Shown here piece after piece: positions 31,001-39,800 of a stretch of DNA of 64,000 nucleotides (positions within the stretch are counted from its first letter, which is position 1; every line of letters begins with the position of its first letter). Source of the DNA: Aureibaculum flavum (GTDB lineage Bacteria > Bacteroidota > Bacteroidia > Flavobacteriales > Flavobacteriaceae). The notes under the pieces are model-generated. The model was not told the DNA's origin, searched no databases, and saw nothing but the letters and a program-made list of their open reading frames with translations. Location: NCBI RefSeq assembly GCF_016406085.1, contig NZ_JAEHFJ010000002.1, positions 434,001 through 498,000 on the forward strand, read 5' to 3'. The position numbers were made by a program, and so were the translations under genes.

Positions 31001-31386
31001 ATTTTGGATTAAATTGTCATTTTGCCTTTGGACAATATGTGTTTTGGGAAACAGCTTCTCGTGGATCAAACGAGTCGCTATATGACAGTTATGGATTGAA
31101 TCCTAAAAACTCTCTTGATAATACACCAGAATGGTCTCAAGAACATCGTTTTTCTGATTATTGGTTACATAAAGGAGATTACTTTAAGTTAGATAATATT
31201 ACGGTAGGATACACGATGTCAGAACTAATAAAAGACGCTGGTTCTTTAAGATTATCTTGTGGTGTGCAGAATGTTTTAATGCTTACTAAATACCCTGGTA
31301 TAGATCCAGAAGTTTACAGTGGTATTGATGGTTCAAGTTACCCTCGACCTAGAATGTTTATGTTCACGGCAAATCTAAAATTTTAA
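28075..31386 (+). CDS. SusC-like TonB-dependent receptor with N-terminal STN signalling domain
   Basis: A 1103-residue outer-membrane protein. A long signal region (the second or third ATG, near codon 19 or 21, could also be the start) ends near IAFSQQ. A secretin/TonB short N-terminal (STN) domain follows at about 55-115 (TIDKVFEIIKKQTDYRFIYP). Next are a carboxypeptidase-D-like domain (about 137-220), a plug beginning DEVVIIGYGQVRKKDATGA and a barrel ending TANLKF. The STN domain contacts the FecR-like protein, so this transporter both imports a ligand and reports it to the sigma factor. The substrate is unknown. The nearby secreted phosphatase suggests a phosphorylated (or sulfated) glycan or nucleotide source. 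Confidence 0.95.
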   Translation: MKIKIINIRFLRGKRYLTMIMRTFIFLLCTSVFGLTSDIAFSQQKVTINEDQMVTIDKVFEIIKKQTDYRFIYPKKLFENKPKLQLKKGIIKVEDLLRLSLISNDLSFELSENNNIIIKTAKKSKNTNASVIVQEIQITGNIKDINGVPLIGANIIEKGTTNGVVSDFDGNFSIKVSNANVTLIASYIGFITKEIIVSDEKNITIILDEDASKLDEVVIIGYGQVRKKDATGAVVSIKPEENNRGSATKTTDLLLGKVAGLQITMPSGSPSSDGTIRIRQGASLNASNSPLIVVDGIAGESFNQLNSDDIENITVLKDASSTAIYGSRGANGVIIVTTKRGKASFDGKSVSPSFNYRGDFSINKNIKTLDVYNADEFRTEFLKRYPDLGSVLGDSDTDWQKEIYRLGFTQKHTFSATGALPYVPYRVSLGYQSDKGTIKNSKKDLATVAINLSPSFLNDHLKANITFKETYRNVPESSSPVESAAFMDPTAPVYATYPNNMGLGYYMFGADEMGTLPTDTSNPVASINLARGESKNYRTATNFKLSYNIHGFEDLTLTANLGITANDYSSSRNVLDNSPSTWGGYGGTGIGIYSSNDSYSKISIQEYYANYKHTFADIHALDVTFGHTYEKYYSRYENSPVLMNDNDEVYEIGSSGASERALMSYFGRANYNLNDRYLFTFTMRADASSRFAPETRWGYFPSGAFAWKLNEEKFLENIDNLSSLKLRLSYGQTGQQDINNNYAYQASYRSSTDDSRYRFGDVFYTTYRPNAFDRNIQWEVTSTYNYGLDWGISNNRIYGSLDIYKRFTDNLLMEDVRVSAGSNFSDTLDQNIGEMESNGVEFSLGAILLRTDDLEWSVNANFAYNNSKIKKLTVYDGAPEDTYIKTGSIGSSRYSQIHKVGNTPYTYFLAKQVYDDETGKPLDGVFYNPNYDASVSGSEEFVYDDANDSNKFDTGKSSLVPYYGGLSTSARYKDWDFGLNCHFAFGQYVFWETASRGSNESLYDSYGLNPKNSLDNTPEWSQEHRFSDYWLHKGDYFKLDNITVGYTMSELIKDAGSLRLSCGVQNVLMLTKYPGIDPEVYSGIDGSSYPRPRMFMFTANLKF

Positions 31387-31403
31387 TTAAAAGCACAAAA
31401 ACA

Positions 31404-33128
31404 ATGAAAAATAATATATACATAAAGATTTCACTTATAGCTCTCTTTCTATTTTCTTCTTGCGAAAAATTAGATTTACAACCAATATCATCAACTTCAT
31501 TATTAGAGGATGAAGTTTATTCAACTTATGATGGTTATTTAGGTGTATTAGCAAAATGTTACGCATCATTTGTGCTTCAAGGCCAAGGAGATGGTGACGT
31601 CGATATTTCTAAAAATGGAGGAAGAAGTACATTTAACCGTGCCCTGTATTATTTGCAAGAATGTCCAACTGATGAAGTTTTATTTCACTCATCAAGTGGA
31701 AATGGAACTTGGACTATGATTACAATGAATTGGAACCCAGCCACGGAGATTGTTGGTAATATGTATTATCGACTTTGGATTTCTGTTGCACTTTGTAATG
31801 AGTTTATTAGAAAAACAGAAAAAGACGTTATGGAGGAGTATGGTGTTTATAACGAGGCTAAAAATGATGTTGGTCAATGGCGTGCAGAAGCACGATTTTT
31901 GAGAGCTTATTGTTATTACCTTCTTTGTGATCTATATGGTTCAGTAGGTTGGGTAGATGATTCGTCTCCCAATGGAACATATCCGGTACAGAAAACTAGA
32001 ACTGAAATATTTAATTATGTCGAAAGTGAATTACTGGATATTGAAGATCAGTTAATGCCAGCAGATAAAAAAGTATTTGGTCGAGTTAATCAAGTGGCTG
32101 CTTGGTTTGCCTTAAGTCGATTATATTTAAATGGGGAGATTTATACGAAAAAAGATTACAATGAGCAGGCATATATATACTCTAAAAAAGTTATTGATAA
32201 TTCAAATTTTTCGTTAGCTCCTAATTATATTGAAAACTTTTTGAAAGATAATGATGGTAGTCCAGAAATTATTTGGGCACAACCGCATGATGCTGATAAT
32301 AGTCAGAGTAGTGGAGGAACAAATTTTTTAATTAAATATTCGAGTCATAAATTTATGATAAATCAAGGATTGGAGTTGGGTATTACAAATGACAGTCCGT
32401 GGAATATAAATGGACGTTTAAAAACCAACTTAGTTAATAAATTTGATCTTGACGATCAACCTTTTGATCCTTCCGACCCATGGTGTGATAATAAAAAAGA
32501 TAAACGAGCTTTGTTTTATGGAGGACCACTTACCGGTGATCAAAGTAAATCACCAGTTCAACCACATCTGAAGGAAACTTGGAGAGAAGGCAAGTCTTTT
32601 GAAAAAAATATTACTCTTGGGTATACCTTTACAAAATGGAGAAATGTAACTAAAGATAGAATGAGTGGGGAAGAGCAAAGAGAATCGTACGTAAGTGTAG
32701 CATATCCAATGTTTAGAAAGGCCGATGCTTATCTTATGGCGGCAGAAGCTATTCTGCGTGGGGGAGGAGGCTCTAGGACAGAAGCATTAAATTATGTAAA
32801 TGAAGTACGGAACCGTGCTTATAATTCAGGTAATTATTTTTCAAGTAAAAATATTGCTAATGGAGCTATTTCTGATAATGAATTAAACCTCGATTTTATT
32901 CTTGACGAACGAGCCCGGGAATTATGGACTGAATGTGTAAGACGTACGGATCTTATTCGTTTCAATAAATTTACAAAGGGATATAATTGGGATTGGAAAG
33001 GTCAGGAGACATCTAATAATACAGATCATGAAGGTAAAGATGTTGATGATAAGTACAATCTGTATCCCATTCCACAAGATGACATACTGTATAATCCAAA
33101 TTTAACTCAAAATCCAGATTATATGTAA
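31404..33128 (+). CDS. SusD-like surface lipoprotein
   Basis: A 574-residue RagB/SusD-family lipoprotein (Cys20 in FLFSSC), 17 bases after its SusC partner. Typical elements are RAEARFLRAYCYYLLCDLYGS, ADAYLMAAEAILRGGGG, EVRNRAYNSGNY and DERARELWTECVRRTDLIRF. It captures the ligand of the STN-SusC at the cell surface. It differs strongly from the SusD in the galactan locus, so another substrate is expected. Confidence 0.95.
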   Translation: MKNNIYIKISLIALFLFSSCEKLDLQPISSTSLLEDEVYSTYDGYLGVLAKCYASFVLQGQGDGDVDISKNGGRSTFNRALYYLQECPTDEVLFHSSSGNGTWTMITMNWNPATEIVGNMYYRLWISVALCNEFIRKTEKDVMEEYGVYNEAKNDVGQWRAEARFLRAYCYYLLCDLYGSVGWVDDSSPNGTYPVQKTRTEIFNYVESELLDIEDQLMPADKKVFGRVNQVAAWFALSRLYLNGEIYTKKDYNEQAYIYSKKVIDNSNFSLAPNYIENFLKDNDGSPEIIWAQPHDADNSQSSGGTNFLIKYSSHKFMINQGLELGITNDSPWNINGRLKTNLVNKFDLDDQPFDPSDPWCDNKKDKRALFYGGPLTGDQSKSPVQPHLKETWREGKSFEKNITLGYTFTKWRNVTKDRMSGEEQRESYVSVAYPMFRKADAYLMAAEAILRGGGGSRTEALNYVNEVRNRAYNSGNYFSSKNIANGAISDNELNLDFILDERARELWTECVRRTDLIRFNKFTKGYNWDWKGQETSNNTDHEGKDVDDKYNLYPIPQDDILYNPNLTQNPDYM

Positions 33129-33199
33129 TTTGTTAAATGTATTTTGAAGTTATAGATAGTATTTACAATTAGCATTATAAGTAAGGTTAAAAATATTTT

Positions 33200-33234
33200 A
33201 ATAGATAGGGTAGTGTCATACTATTCTATCTATT
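33200..33234 (+). terminator. Stem-loop after the second susD
   Basis: Bases 33200-33214 pair with 33220-33234 over a 5-base loop, giving a 15-pair stem with two G-U pairs when read on the + strand. It lies 72 bases after the susD stop and upstream of the phosphatase gene. T-richness after it is modest. It probably separates the susCD transcript from the phosphatase gene. Confidence 0.6.
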
Positions 33235-33368
33235 ACTTAACCTGTTTTTATATACATATTACATTACTCCGTTTTCTAATTATTAAAGGCTCATGCTTTG
33301 CCTTACTACTTCAAAAACTAAAAGATTAGACGGATTCTATGAATAACTTTATTAAAAATAATAGAATA

Positions 33369-34784
33369 ATGAACAGAAGAAAATTTTTCAAAAACGGATC
33401 GCTTCTTACGTTAGGAGCAACTTTATTAAATCCTATCAATGTTCTTGCCAGTGGTACCAATAATGATTTAACATTTAGAGGGAAAAAAGCTAAAAATATA
33501 ATTATAATAATTAGTGATGGGATGAGTATAGGTACCTTAAATATGGCGGACTTATACCTCTCGAGAAAGACTGGGATGGGGACTAATTGGTTACAACTGT
33601 ACAAGGATAATCTGGTAAGTAGAGGGTTAATGGATATGGCTTCAGCAAGTTCTATCGTAACAGATTCTGCCGCTGCAAGTTCTTCATGGGGTGGAGGTGA
33701 ACGTGTATATAGCGGTTCTATAAATATGGGCACCAAAGGAGAAGCTCATATGCCATTATGGCAAAAATTTAAGAGTGTAGGTAAAAAAGCTGGGTGCGTA
33801 ACAACTGTATCGATTACTCATGCTACTCCAGCAGGATTTTGCGTAAATGAAAAGTCGCGACACGCTCAAGATAAGATAGCAGAAAAATACTTAGAGCAGA
33901 AATTTGATGTAATGATGGGGGGTGGTGATAATTATTTTTCTTCAGAAAAAAGGAAAGATAAAAAAGATATGTATGCTAGTTTTATATCTTCCGGATATCA
34001 AGTAGTTAAAACTAGGAAGCAGATGATGGGGGCGGAAGATAATAGACCTATTCTAGGTGTCTTTGCGGATGATGGCTTACCTTATTCAATAGATAGAGAG
34101 AACAGTAAAGAACTACTGCAAAATGTTCCAAGTTTAGCTGAAATGACTCAGAAAGCAATAAGTTTGATGAAAGATCATTCTGAAGGGTTTGTACTTCAAG
34201 TAGAAGCAGGAAAAGTAGATTGGGCAGCACACGGAAATGATATTTCGGGTCTTATTGGAGATCAGGTTGCTCATGATGAGGCCATAAAGGTAGCTATTGA
34301 TTTCGCAACTAAAGATGAAGAAACTTTAGTGATTATAACCACAGATCATGGTAATGCAAATCCAGGTTTAATTTACGGTAATGAAGCTAATGATAATTTT
34401 GATTCAATTCAACATTATAAACATACCAATGATTGGATTTTAAAAGGTTTAGGAAAAGAAACTTCTATGTCTCGAATAAAAGAACGTGTAAAATATGCCA
34501 ATGATGTTATACTATCTGATGATGAGGCGAAAAAGTTATTAAGTTATTATACCGATTTAAAAACTGAAGATGGATTGTACAATCCCAGACATCTACCTTT
34601 TAAAGTATTAGCAGAAATTCAACAACAACATAATTCGGTAGGTTGGATTAGTATGAAACATTCAGCTGATTATGTAGAATTAGCAATGTTTGGACCAGGA
34701 AGCCAAATGCTAAAACCATTTATTAAAAACACAGAGTTACATTATTTTATGCTAGAAGCGGCAGAAGTTGAGAATAATTTTTAA
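33369..34784 (+). CDS. Tat-exported alkaline phosphatase (PhoA family)
   Basis: I place the start at the ATG at 33369 (471 residues), which opens a twin-arginine signal, MNRRKFFKNGSLLTLGATLL. The frame extends 10 codons upstream. The PhoA-type site is clear: ISDGMSIGTLNMAD (metal Asp50), VTDSAAASSS with the nucleophile Ser100, QVEAGKVDWAAHGND, and TTDHGN for zinc/magnesium ligands. It hydrolyses phosphate monoesters outside the cytoplasm; promiscuous sulfatase activity is known for the superfamily. It lies downstream of the STN-SusCD genes behind a hairpin, so it may have its own promoter. Confidence 0.93.
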   Translation: MNRRKFFKNGSLLTLGATLLNPINVLASGTNNDLTFRGKKAKNIIIIISDGMSIGTLNMADLYLSRKTGMGTNWLQLYKDNLVSRGLMDMASASSIVTDSAAASSSWGGGERVYSGSINMGTKGEAHMPLWQKFKSVGKKAGCVTTVSITHATPAGFCVNEKSRHAQDKIAEKYLEQKFDVMMGGGDNYFSSEKRKDKKDMYASFISSGYQVVKTRKQMMGAEDNRPILGVFADDGLPYSIDRENSKELLQNVPSLAEMTQKAISLMKDHSEGFVLQVEAGKVDWAAHGNDISGLIGDQVAHDEAIKVAIDFATKDEETLVIITTDHGNANPGLIYGNEANDNFDSIQHYKHTNDWILKGLGKETSMSRIKERVKYANDVILSDDEAKKLLSYYTDLKTEDGLYNPRHLPFKVLAEIQQQHNSVGWISMKHSADYVELAMFGPGSQMLKPFIKNTELHYFMLEAAEVENNF

Positions 34785-34863
34785 AAAGAATAATTTTTAT
34801 TTTACATCGCCATAAGTTAAAAGTTTACAGTTTTACATTTGACTGTAGTTTTGAGTTAGTAGG

Positions 34864-34892
34864 AAAGCGGAGCATGTCTCCGCTTTTTTTTT
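34864..34892 (+). terminator. Rho-independent terminator after the phosphatase gene
   Basis: AAAGCGGAG (34864-34872) pairs with CTCCGCTTT (34878-34886) around CATGT, followed by a run of T to 34892. It ends the + strand transcription and sits between convergent genes. Confidence 0.92.
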
Positions 34893-34914
34893 ATAAAAAG
34901 GAAAAGGTGTAATC

Positions 34915-35457
34915 TTACCAAAATTTCCACCAAGGTTTTAATTCTAAATTTGTTGATTTCATCTTTTTATTTGGTTTTATAACTTTCACAAAATAAAAAT
35001 CGTTTAAATCTAACTCTATAAAATGATAAGTTTCTAGCTTTTTATTTAATTTTTTTACACGACCTCCAAAATCAAAATTATAATTCTCATTATTTTCATT
35101 AGCAACACTAACTTCATCTACGCCAGTTTCATTCTTTGTCATAAACAATTGGATCCAATTTCCTGTTTTGAATACTAGATCATCTGTTATGTTTTTGACT
35201 TGATAAAACCCTCTAATTTTAGGTTCAAAATTATCCAATTCAATGGGGAGGTATAGGTAATTTACAAAATATGAAAATCTATCAAAATCAGGCAAATTTG
35301 TAAAAACGATTGAATATAAATCAGAGTTGTCTTTTTTACGATAAAGATTGATTTCGTCTGTAAAACCTGTGTCAGAATAAAGGTTTGCTAAGTCTTGAAG
35401 TGCTTTTAAAAGATCACTTTCTTTTACGTTTTCAACATAAATATAATTATCCTGCAT
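34915..35457 (-). CDS. Hypothetical protein, 180 aa
   Basis: I do not recognise a family. The protein has no signal peptide or membrane helix, is rich in aromatic and acidic residues, and ends in the aromatic cluster PWWKFW. The composition (balanced charges, few low-complexity runs) suggests a folded cytoplasmic alpha/beta protein. A 34-codon frame overlaps its start. It precedes, on the same strand, no other gene before the terminator of the phosphatase. Its upstream neighbour is the endonuclease-fold gene of the possible defence pair, 184 bases away, so membership in that locus is possible but unsupported. Confidence 0.75.
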   Translation of the reverse strand: MQDNYIYVENVKESDLLKALQDLANLYSDTGFTDEINLYRKKDNSDLYSIVFTNLPDFDRFSYFVNYLYLPIELDNFEPKIRGFYQVKNITDDLVFKTGNWIQLFMTKNETGVDEVSVANENNENYNFDFGGRVKKLNKKLETYHFIELDLNDFYFVKVIKPNKKMKSTNLELKPWWKFW

Positions 35458-35551
35458 TGGTCGTGAGTTTTAATAATTCTGCTTCCATTTGAGAAACTGC
35501 CCTAAACACCTTTAACAGTTTGTTTTTGTATGTATTTTTCTTATTCACCAT
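35447..35551 (-). CDS. Possible small coupled protein (34 aa)
   Basis: ATG at 35551 opens a 34-codon frame (MVNKKNTYKNKLLKVFRAVS followed by QMEAELLKLTTNAG) whose stop overlaps the start of the 180-aa gene by 11 bases. The basic N-half and amphipathic C-half look protein-like, and the overlap would couple translation. No family is recognised, and it may be a spurious frame. Confidence 0.35.
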   Translation of the reverse strand: MVNKKNTYKNKLLKVFRAVSQMEAELLKLTTNAG

Positions 35552-35641
35552 AACATATTTATATCTGTATTTTGGCTCTACCCGATATGTCTACAAATTA
35601 TTATTTTTATTGATTGGATTATCAAATTGTATTACAATTTC

Positions 35642-36745
35642 TTAATTCAACTTGCTTCTTAAAAATTCATCAGTAGAATCAATTTTTATTTCTATCCATA
35701 TTGGATTGTGGTCAGAAATTTGATTTCGTTTCCAGTATTGATGGTAGTATTTTTCAAATGTTTCATCAGAAACTAAAGTAGATGGATCATCTTTATGTGC
35801 TAACATAAAATTATGATATGCCTTTCTCTTATCTTCTGTATAAATTACCTCAAAAGGCTTGTATACGTTTCCTTTTTCTTTACCATTTTCATCCTTTACT
35901 AAATGAAAAAAGGTTTTATCAACATTTAGAAATATTCTATCATATACCTCTGTTTCGCTTACATTAGTAACCTTACCAATTAAATTTTCAGCTTCTCTAA
36001 AATCCGTTTTGTTAATGATGTCGACAATATCGTCATCGTTCTTATAAAGGTTTGTATCGCCAAGCATAATTAAATTTTCATTCCAAAAGTGCTGTCTTTT
36101 TAGTTTCTCTTTTATGGCTTCCATCAAGAGTCGAACTTCTTCTTTTCTAAATTCCTTACTTGCATCTCCTTTGCCTGGTTGCAAATGAATGTTTAATAAA
36201 GAAAATGATTTCCAACCTGCTATAAATCCTGTTATTGCTGGTGATCTTTTAAGTTGTTTTATTGCTGAGTCTTTGGTCAATTTATCCCAAAGTACTATTT
36301 CACCTGATAATCCAGAAGGTTTTACTTTTCGCTTATCAAATATGTATGCGAAGCGTTCTTTATTCCCATCGGTTCCTTCTGTTATATCCGTTATGGTATA
36401 GCTCCAATTACTTCCTAATAATCTCATGATGATAAACAAATCATCTAAACCTGATTTGATTTCCTGAATAGCTACCAAATCAAATCTATTAATTACTTCT
36501 GCGATATAAAAATAGGATTCGGGAATGCGTTCTTTTAAATGGCCGAACTCTTTAATATTCCATGAAGCCAACAGTAGACTCGAATCGGCATTTTTACTTG
36601 GTATTTTTTCATCTAAATCAGCTCTTATATCAAGAACATCTTTAATGATTCGTTTTCTATCTGAATTGTTTAGTGATGGAAAAATTAAGGCGTAATCAAT
36701 TTTTTTATCGTCAGATTGTGGTCGAAGGTCGTTGTACCAAGGCAT
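35642..36745 (-). CDS. Endonuclease/exonuclease/phosphatase-fold protein
   Basis: A 367-residue protein with the DNase-I-like (EEP) metal site spread over the usual motifs: LASWNIKEFG (Asn63), LVAIQEIKSG (metal Glu95), LLNIHLQPGKGD, IMLGDTNLYKNDDD and ISDHNPIWIEI. A helical N-terminal extension (1-55) precedes it. There is no signal peptide, so it is probably a cytoplasmic nuclease. It follows the giant STAND gene on the same strand after 114 bases, which suggests co-expression. EEP nucleases also occur as stand-alone housekeeping enzymes, so an effector role is inference. Confidence 0.88.
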   Translation of the reverse strand: MPWYNDLRPQSDDKKIDYALIFPSLNNSDRKRIIKDVLDIRADLDEKIPSKNADSSLLLASWNIKEFGHLKERIPESYFYIAEVINRFDLVAIQEIKSGLDDLFIIMRLLGSNWSYTITDITEGTDGNKERFAYIFDKRKVKPSGLSGEIVLWDKLTKDSAIKQLKRSPAITGFIAGWKSFSLLNIHLQPGKGDASKEFRKEEVRLLMEAIKEKLKRQHFWNENLIMLGDTNLYKNDDDIVDIINKTDFREAENLIGKVTNVSETEVYDRIFLNVDKTFFHLVKDENGKEKGNVYKPFEVIYTEDKRKAYHNFMLAHKDDPSTLVSDETFEKYYHQYWKRNQISDHNPIWIEIKIDSTDEFLRSKLN

Positions 36746-36859
36746 AATAGAGTGGTTTTAAATTAAAAATACATTAAATTCTTACAAATTGCTACAATTT
36801 CTATTTAAAAATTTAAAAACCCTTCGATTAGGCTTGTATGAATTATGGATAGCGATTTA

Positions 36860-39800
36860 TTAAGTAGGTATTTCATTTACTTTATAATCGGAATTTTTCT
36901 CATTAATATATGTGTCATAATTGGATTGTATAAACTTCAACTCTCTTTCAATTCTTTTATGTTGGTACAATTTTTTATAACCTAAAGCTTTTTTTAGACG
37001 TTCGAATCCTTTCTTTGTGATAACTACGAACCATCCATTTCCACTTTCTGAATGCAAGTTTCTACTGTTATTATATTCTTCCCCTGACTGCCAATAAATT
37101 GATTCAACTACTACATTATCTTTTTCATCTAACCACCTAAAGTATCCATCAGGACTTAATTTTAATTCCATATGTTGGGCTAATCCTCTGTTAAAGGCCA
37201 ACCAATTTCTTTTTTGATTGAATGTCATCAACCAATTATAGTAGGTAATATTATTCGTAAACTCTCCATATTCATAATTCTCATAATAGCATTTAGAAAT
37301 TGTAGAAAATATGAGATTAGATTTAATAGCATTATCAAAACTATCAATAAAGGATTGTCTATCTTCCCTTACATGTCCATCGCCCTGACCTTTAATTGTT
37401 GCCGTCTCCGCAAGTATAATTAAGTCTCCAAAAACAGAAAATTTAAGAGTTTCATCTAAGAGCTCTTCCGTAATTTCATGTGCCCATTTCCTGTCTGCTG
37501 ATGGTGCATAATTGTCTTTTTTTAGGATGGATGATATAAATTTTGGTTTTTCTTGTGGTTGAATTAAATATATTGATTCATCAAATATATTTGAGATATA
37601 ATCAGCTAGCTCTGTCTCAATTTTTCTGAGCTCTACCAATTCTTTCAAAACTATCATCATTCCATTAATTACAGACTGACTTCTTGGCCTTAAATATGTA
37701 GTTCTTACACCAAACCTATTATTAAATAAATTTCTTAATTCTTCTTCAGACAAGTTTCTATACCATTCTGGAATAATCATATTTTTAGAATGTTGCTTTA
37801 CTCTTGTAGCTAAGTTAATTAATTCATAATCAGTTTGATCGGTTATTAACTCAAGTTCTTTTTTATATATCCAAACATATTCGATGGGGTTATCGGTATC
37901 GGGCAAATAACCTGTTTCACCAATTCTATCAAATCGAACATCTTCACTCAAAATCAGGCTTCTTGAACCATCAAGTTTTAACGAATATGTCAGTGGTTCT
38001 TTTTTTGATTTAACTTCATACAAGTTTTGAGAATTAACTTTCATCCTTTCAAGGACTCTAATTGAAATAGAATGAATATCATATCTATCATGATTTAACA
38101 TGTTGACTATTTTACTATTAAAATCTGTTAAAAATTCAACATCAATCAAGCTTATTCCCGCCACAAGCTTAGTGAATGTATAATAATATTCTTTCTTGTA
38201 TATCTCGGTCAACAATACTTTGATTAAATTTTTGTTCTCATGAAAGTCATTTAATAAGATTTCAATAATAAAATCATCAAACCTAGAAGGTATTTCTATC
38301 AAAAAAATTATAGTTCGATAGAGCAATTCTTCATTAGTTAAACCACCATCTATTTCAGGTGTGCCTTCTGTTATATAGTGAGATTTTAAAAGTTCGTTTT
38401 TGTATTTATAAATTTCTTTATATATATCCTCAATTTTAAGTTCCTCTGACATCAGTTTGAATACGGAATCATACTTTCCAATTAAAGATTCATGATTAAT
38501 ATTAAAGTTATAAGAAAAATCTTTTATAGCTTCATTTTGAACGTATTCTTTATCGTCAATTTTGTGATATAGACTAAATGCTTTCATTCTTATATCATTA
38601 TCATAAACTTCATCCCAACTGTTATGTTTGGATTGATTGAGAGCATTTTCTATGAGTTCTTTTGTTTTCCCCGAATCCCCCTTATCATAGAAAATTTGTG
38701 CATATTTTATCAAATCAACACTACTATAATTTTTAATCTTTAACAATGATTTTAATTGTTCTAAATTTAGACTTGGAGAAAGGTTCTCAATAATAATCAG
38801 CCAATTAAAATATCCATGGTTTTCCTCTTTACTTATTAATTCGACTAGATGATCATAATCTTTAATAACTTCTATTACTTCATCCTTAGAATATGAAGTT
38901 CCGTCTTTAAGTGTTAAATACGAACTAGAATCTTTATCTTTTTTAATAATTTCAATATTCAATCCAATTTCTTCTAAATCAAATCCCTTTACAAGTGAAT
39001 AATCTTTTAGTTTCAATAAGTAATCATCTCTATGTTCAAGAATTGTGTAGATTTTAATATCCTTAATTATCTTTTTTAATTCAGAAGTTGATAAATCAAG
39101 CTTTAATAATTTAAAAAAGAAACTTTCTCTGTTATAATGGTTATTATCAAATGCTAAAACCAATCTGATGTATAACGAAACAAAAAGTGTTCTCTTTTTA
39201 GGGAATTTTTGAAGAAAATATTCTAAAAGAATTTCAACTCCATCATTAAGTTCAACTAGCCCCTCCATAAGTAAGTATTTGAACATTTCAAATCCATTAC
39301 CCTTGTCGAGTGAATAAATAAAAATTTCTTTGGCAGGTGTACGGGAACCTGAATTTACTTTTTGATAGATTGAGTCTAACCTATCTAGGTAATATTTTAA
39401 TTCATTAGAATCAACTTCTTCAAATTTTCCCAACCAACTAACCAAATAATCAATTTGATGATCTTTTTCTCCCCTCACATCGAGTGAGATTTCCATCAAA
39501 TGATTTAAAATTTCTTTTCCTTCATTGATTCTTCCTAATAGAGCCCATAGTTTGACTTGAAAAACACCTTTATCAATCCTGTCAGTATTATACCCATCTT
39601 GAAAAATTGAAGTATTAAGCCTTATTAGATGTCTTGTACACCATTCATCATTTTTTTTACTCTTTATTACCCATTCTAGCACTTCTTGCTGTTTGTTTTC
39701 TTTCCAGTACTTTTCGTTTTTATTCCACTCAATAGAAACTTCGGAAAGAATCTCATTAAATAATTCATCTGACACTTTTAAAGAGAGCTTCAATATAAGA

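Noticed and set aside
33198-33217. 20-mer TTTAATAGATAGRGTAGTGT shared with 50589-50608 as a regulatory repeat
   Set aside because: In an AT-rich 64-kb window one-mismatch 20-mers are expected by chance; the first copy is simply part of a hairpin and the second is not.
33326-33736. 136-aa - strand frame opposite the phosphatase
   Set aside because: Overlaps the Tat signal and catalytic serine region of the real gene; no family features.
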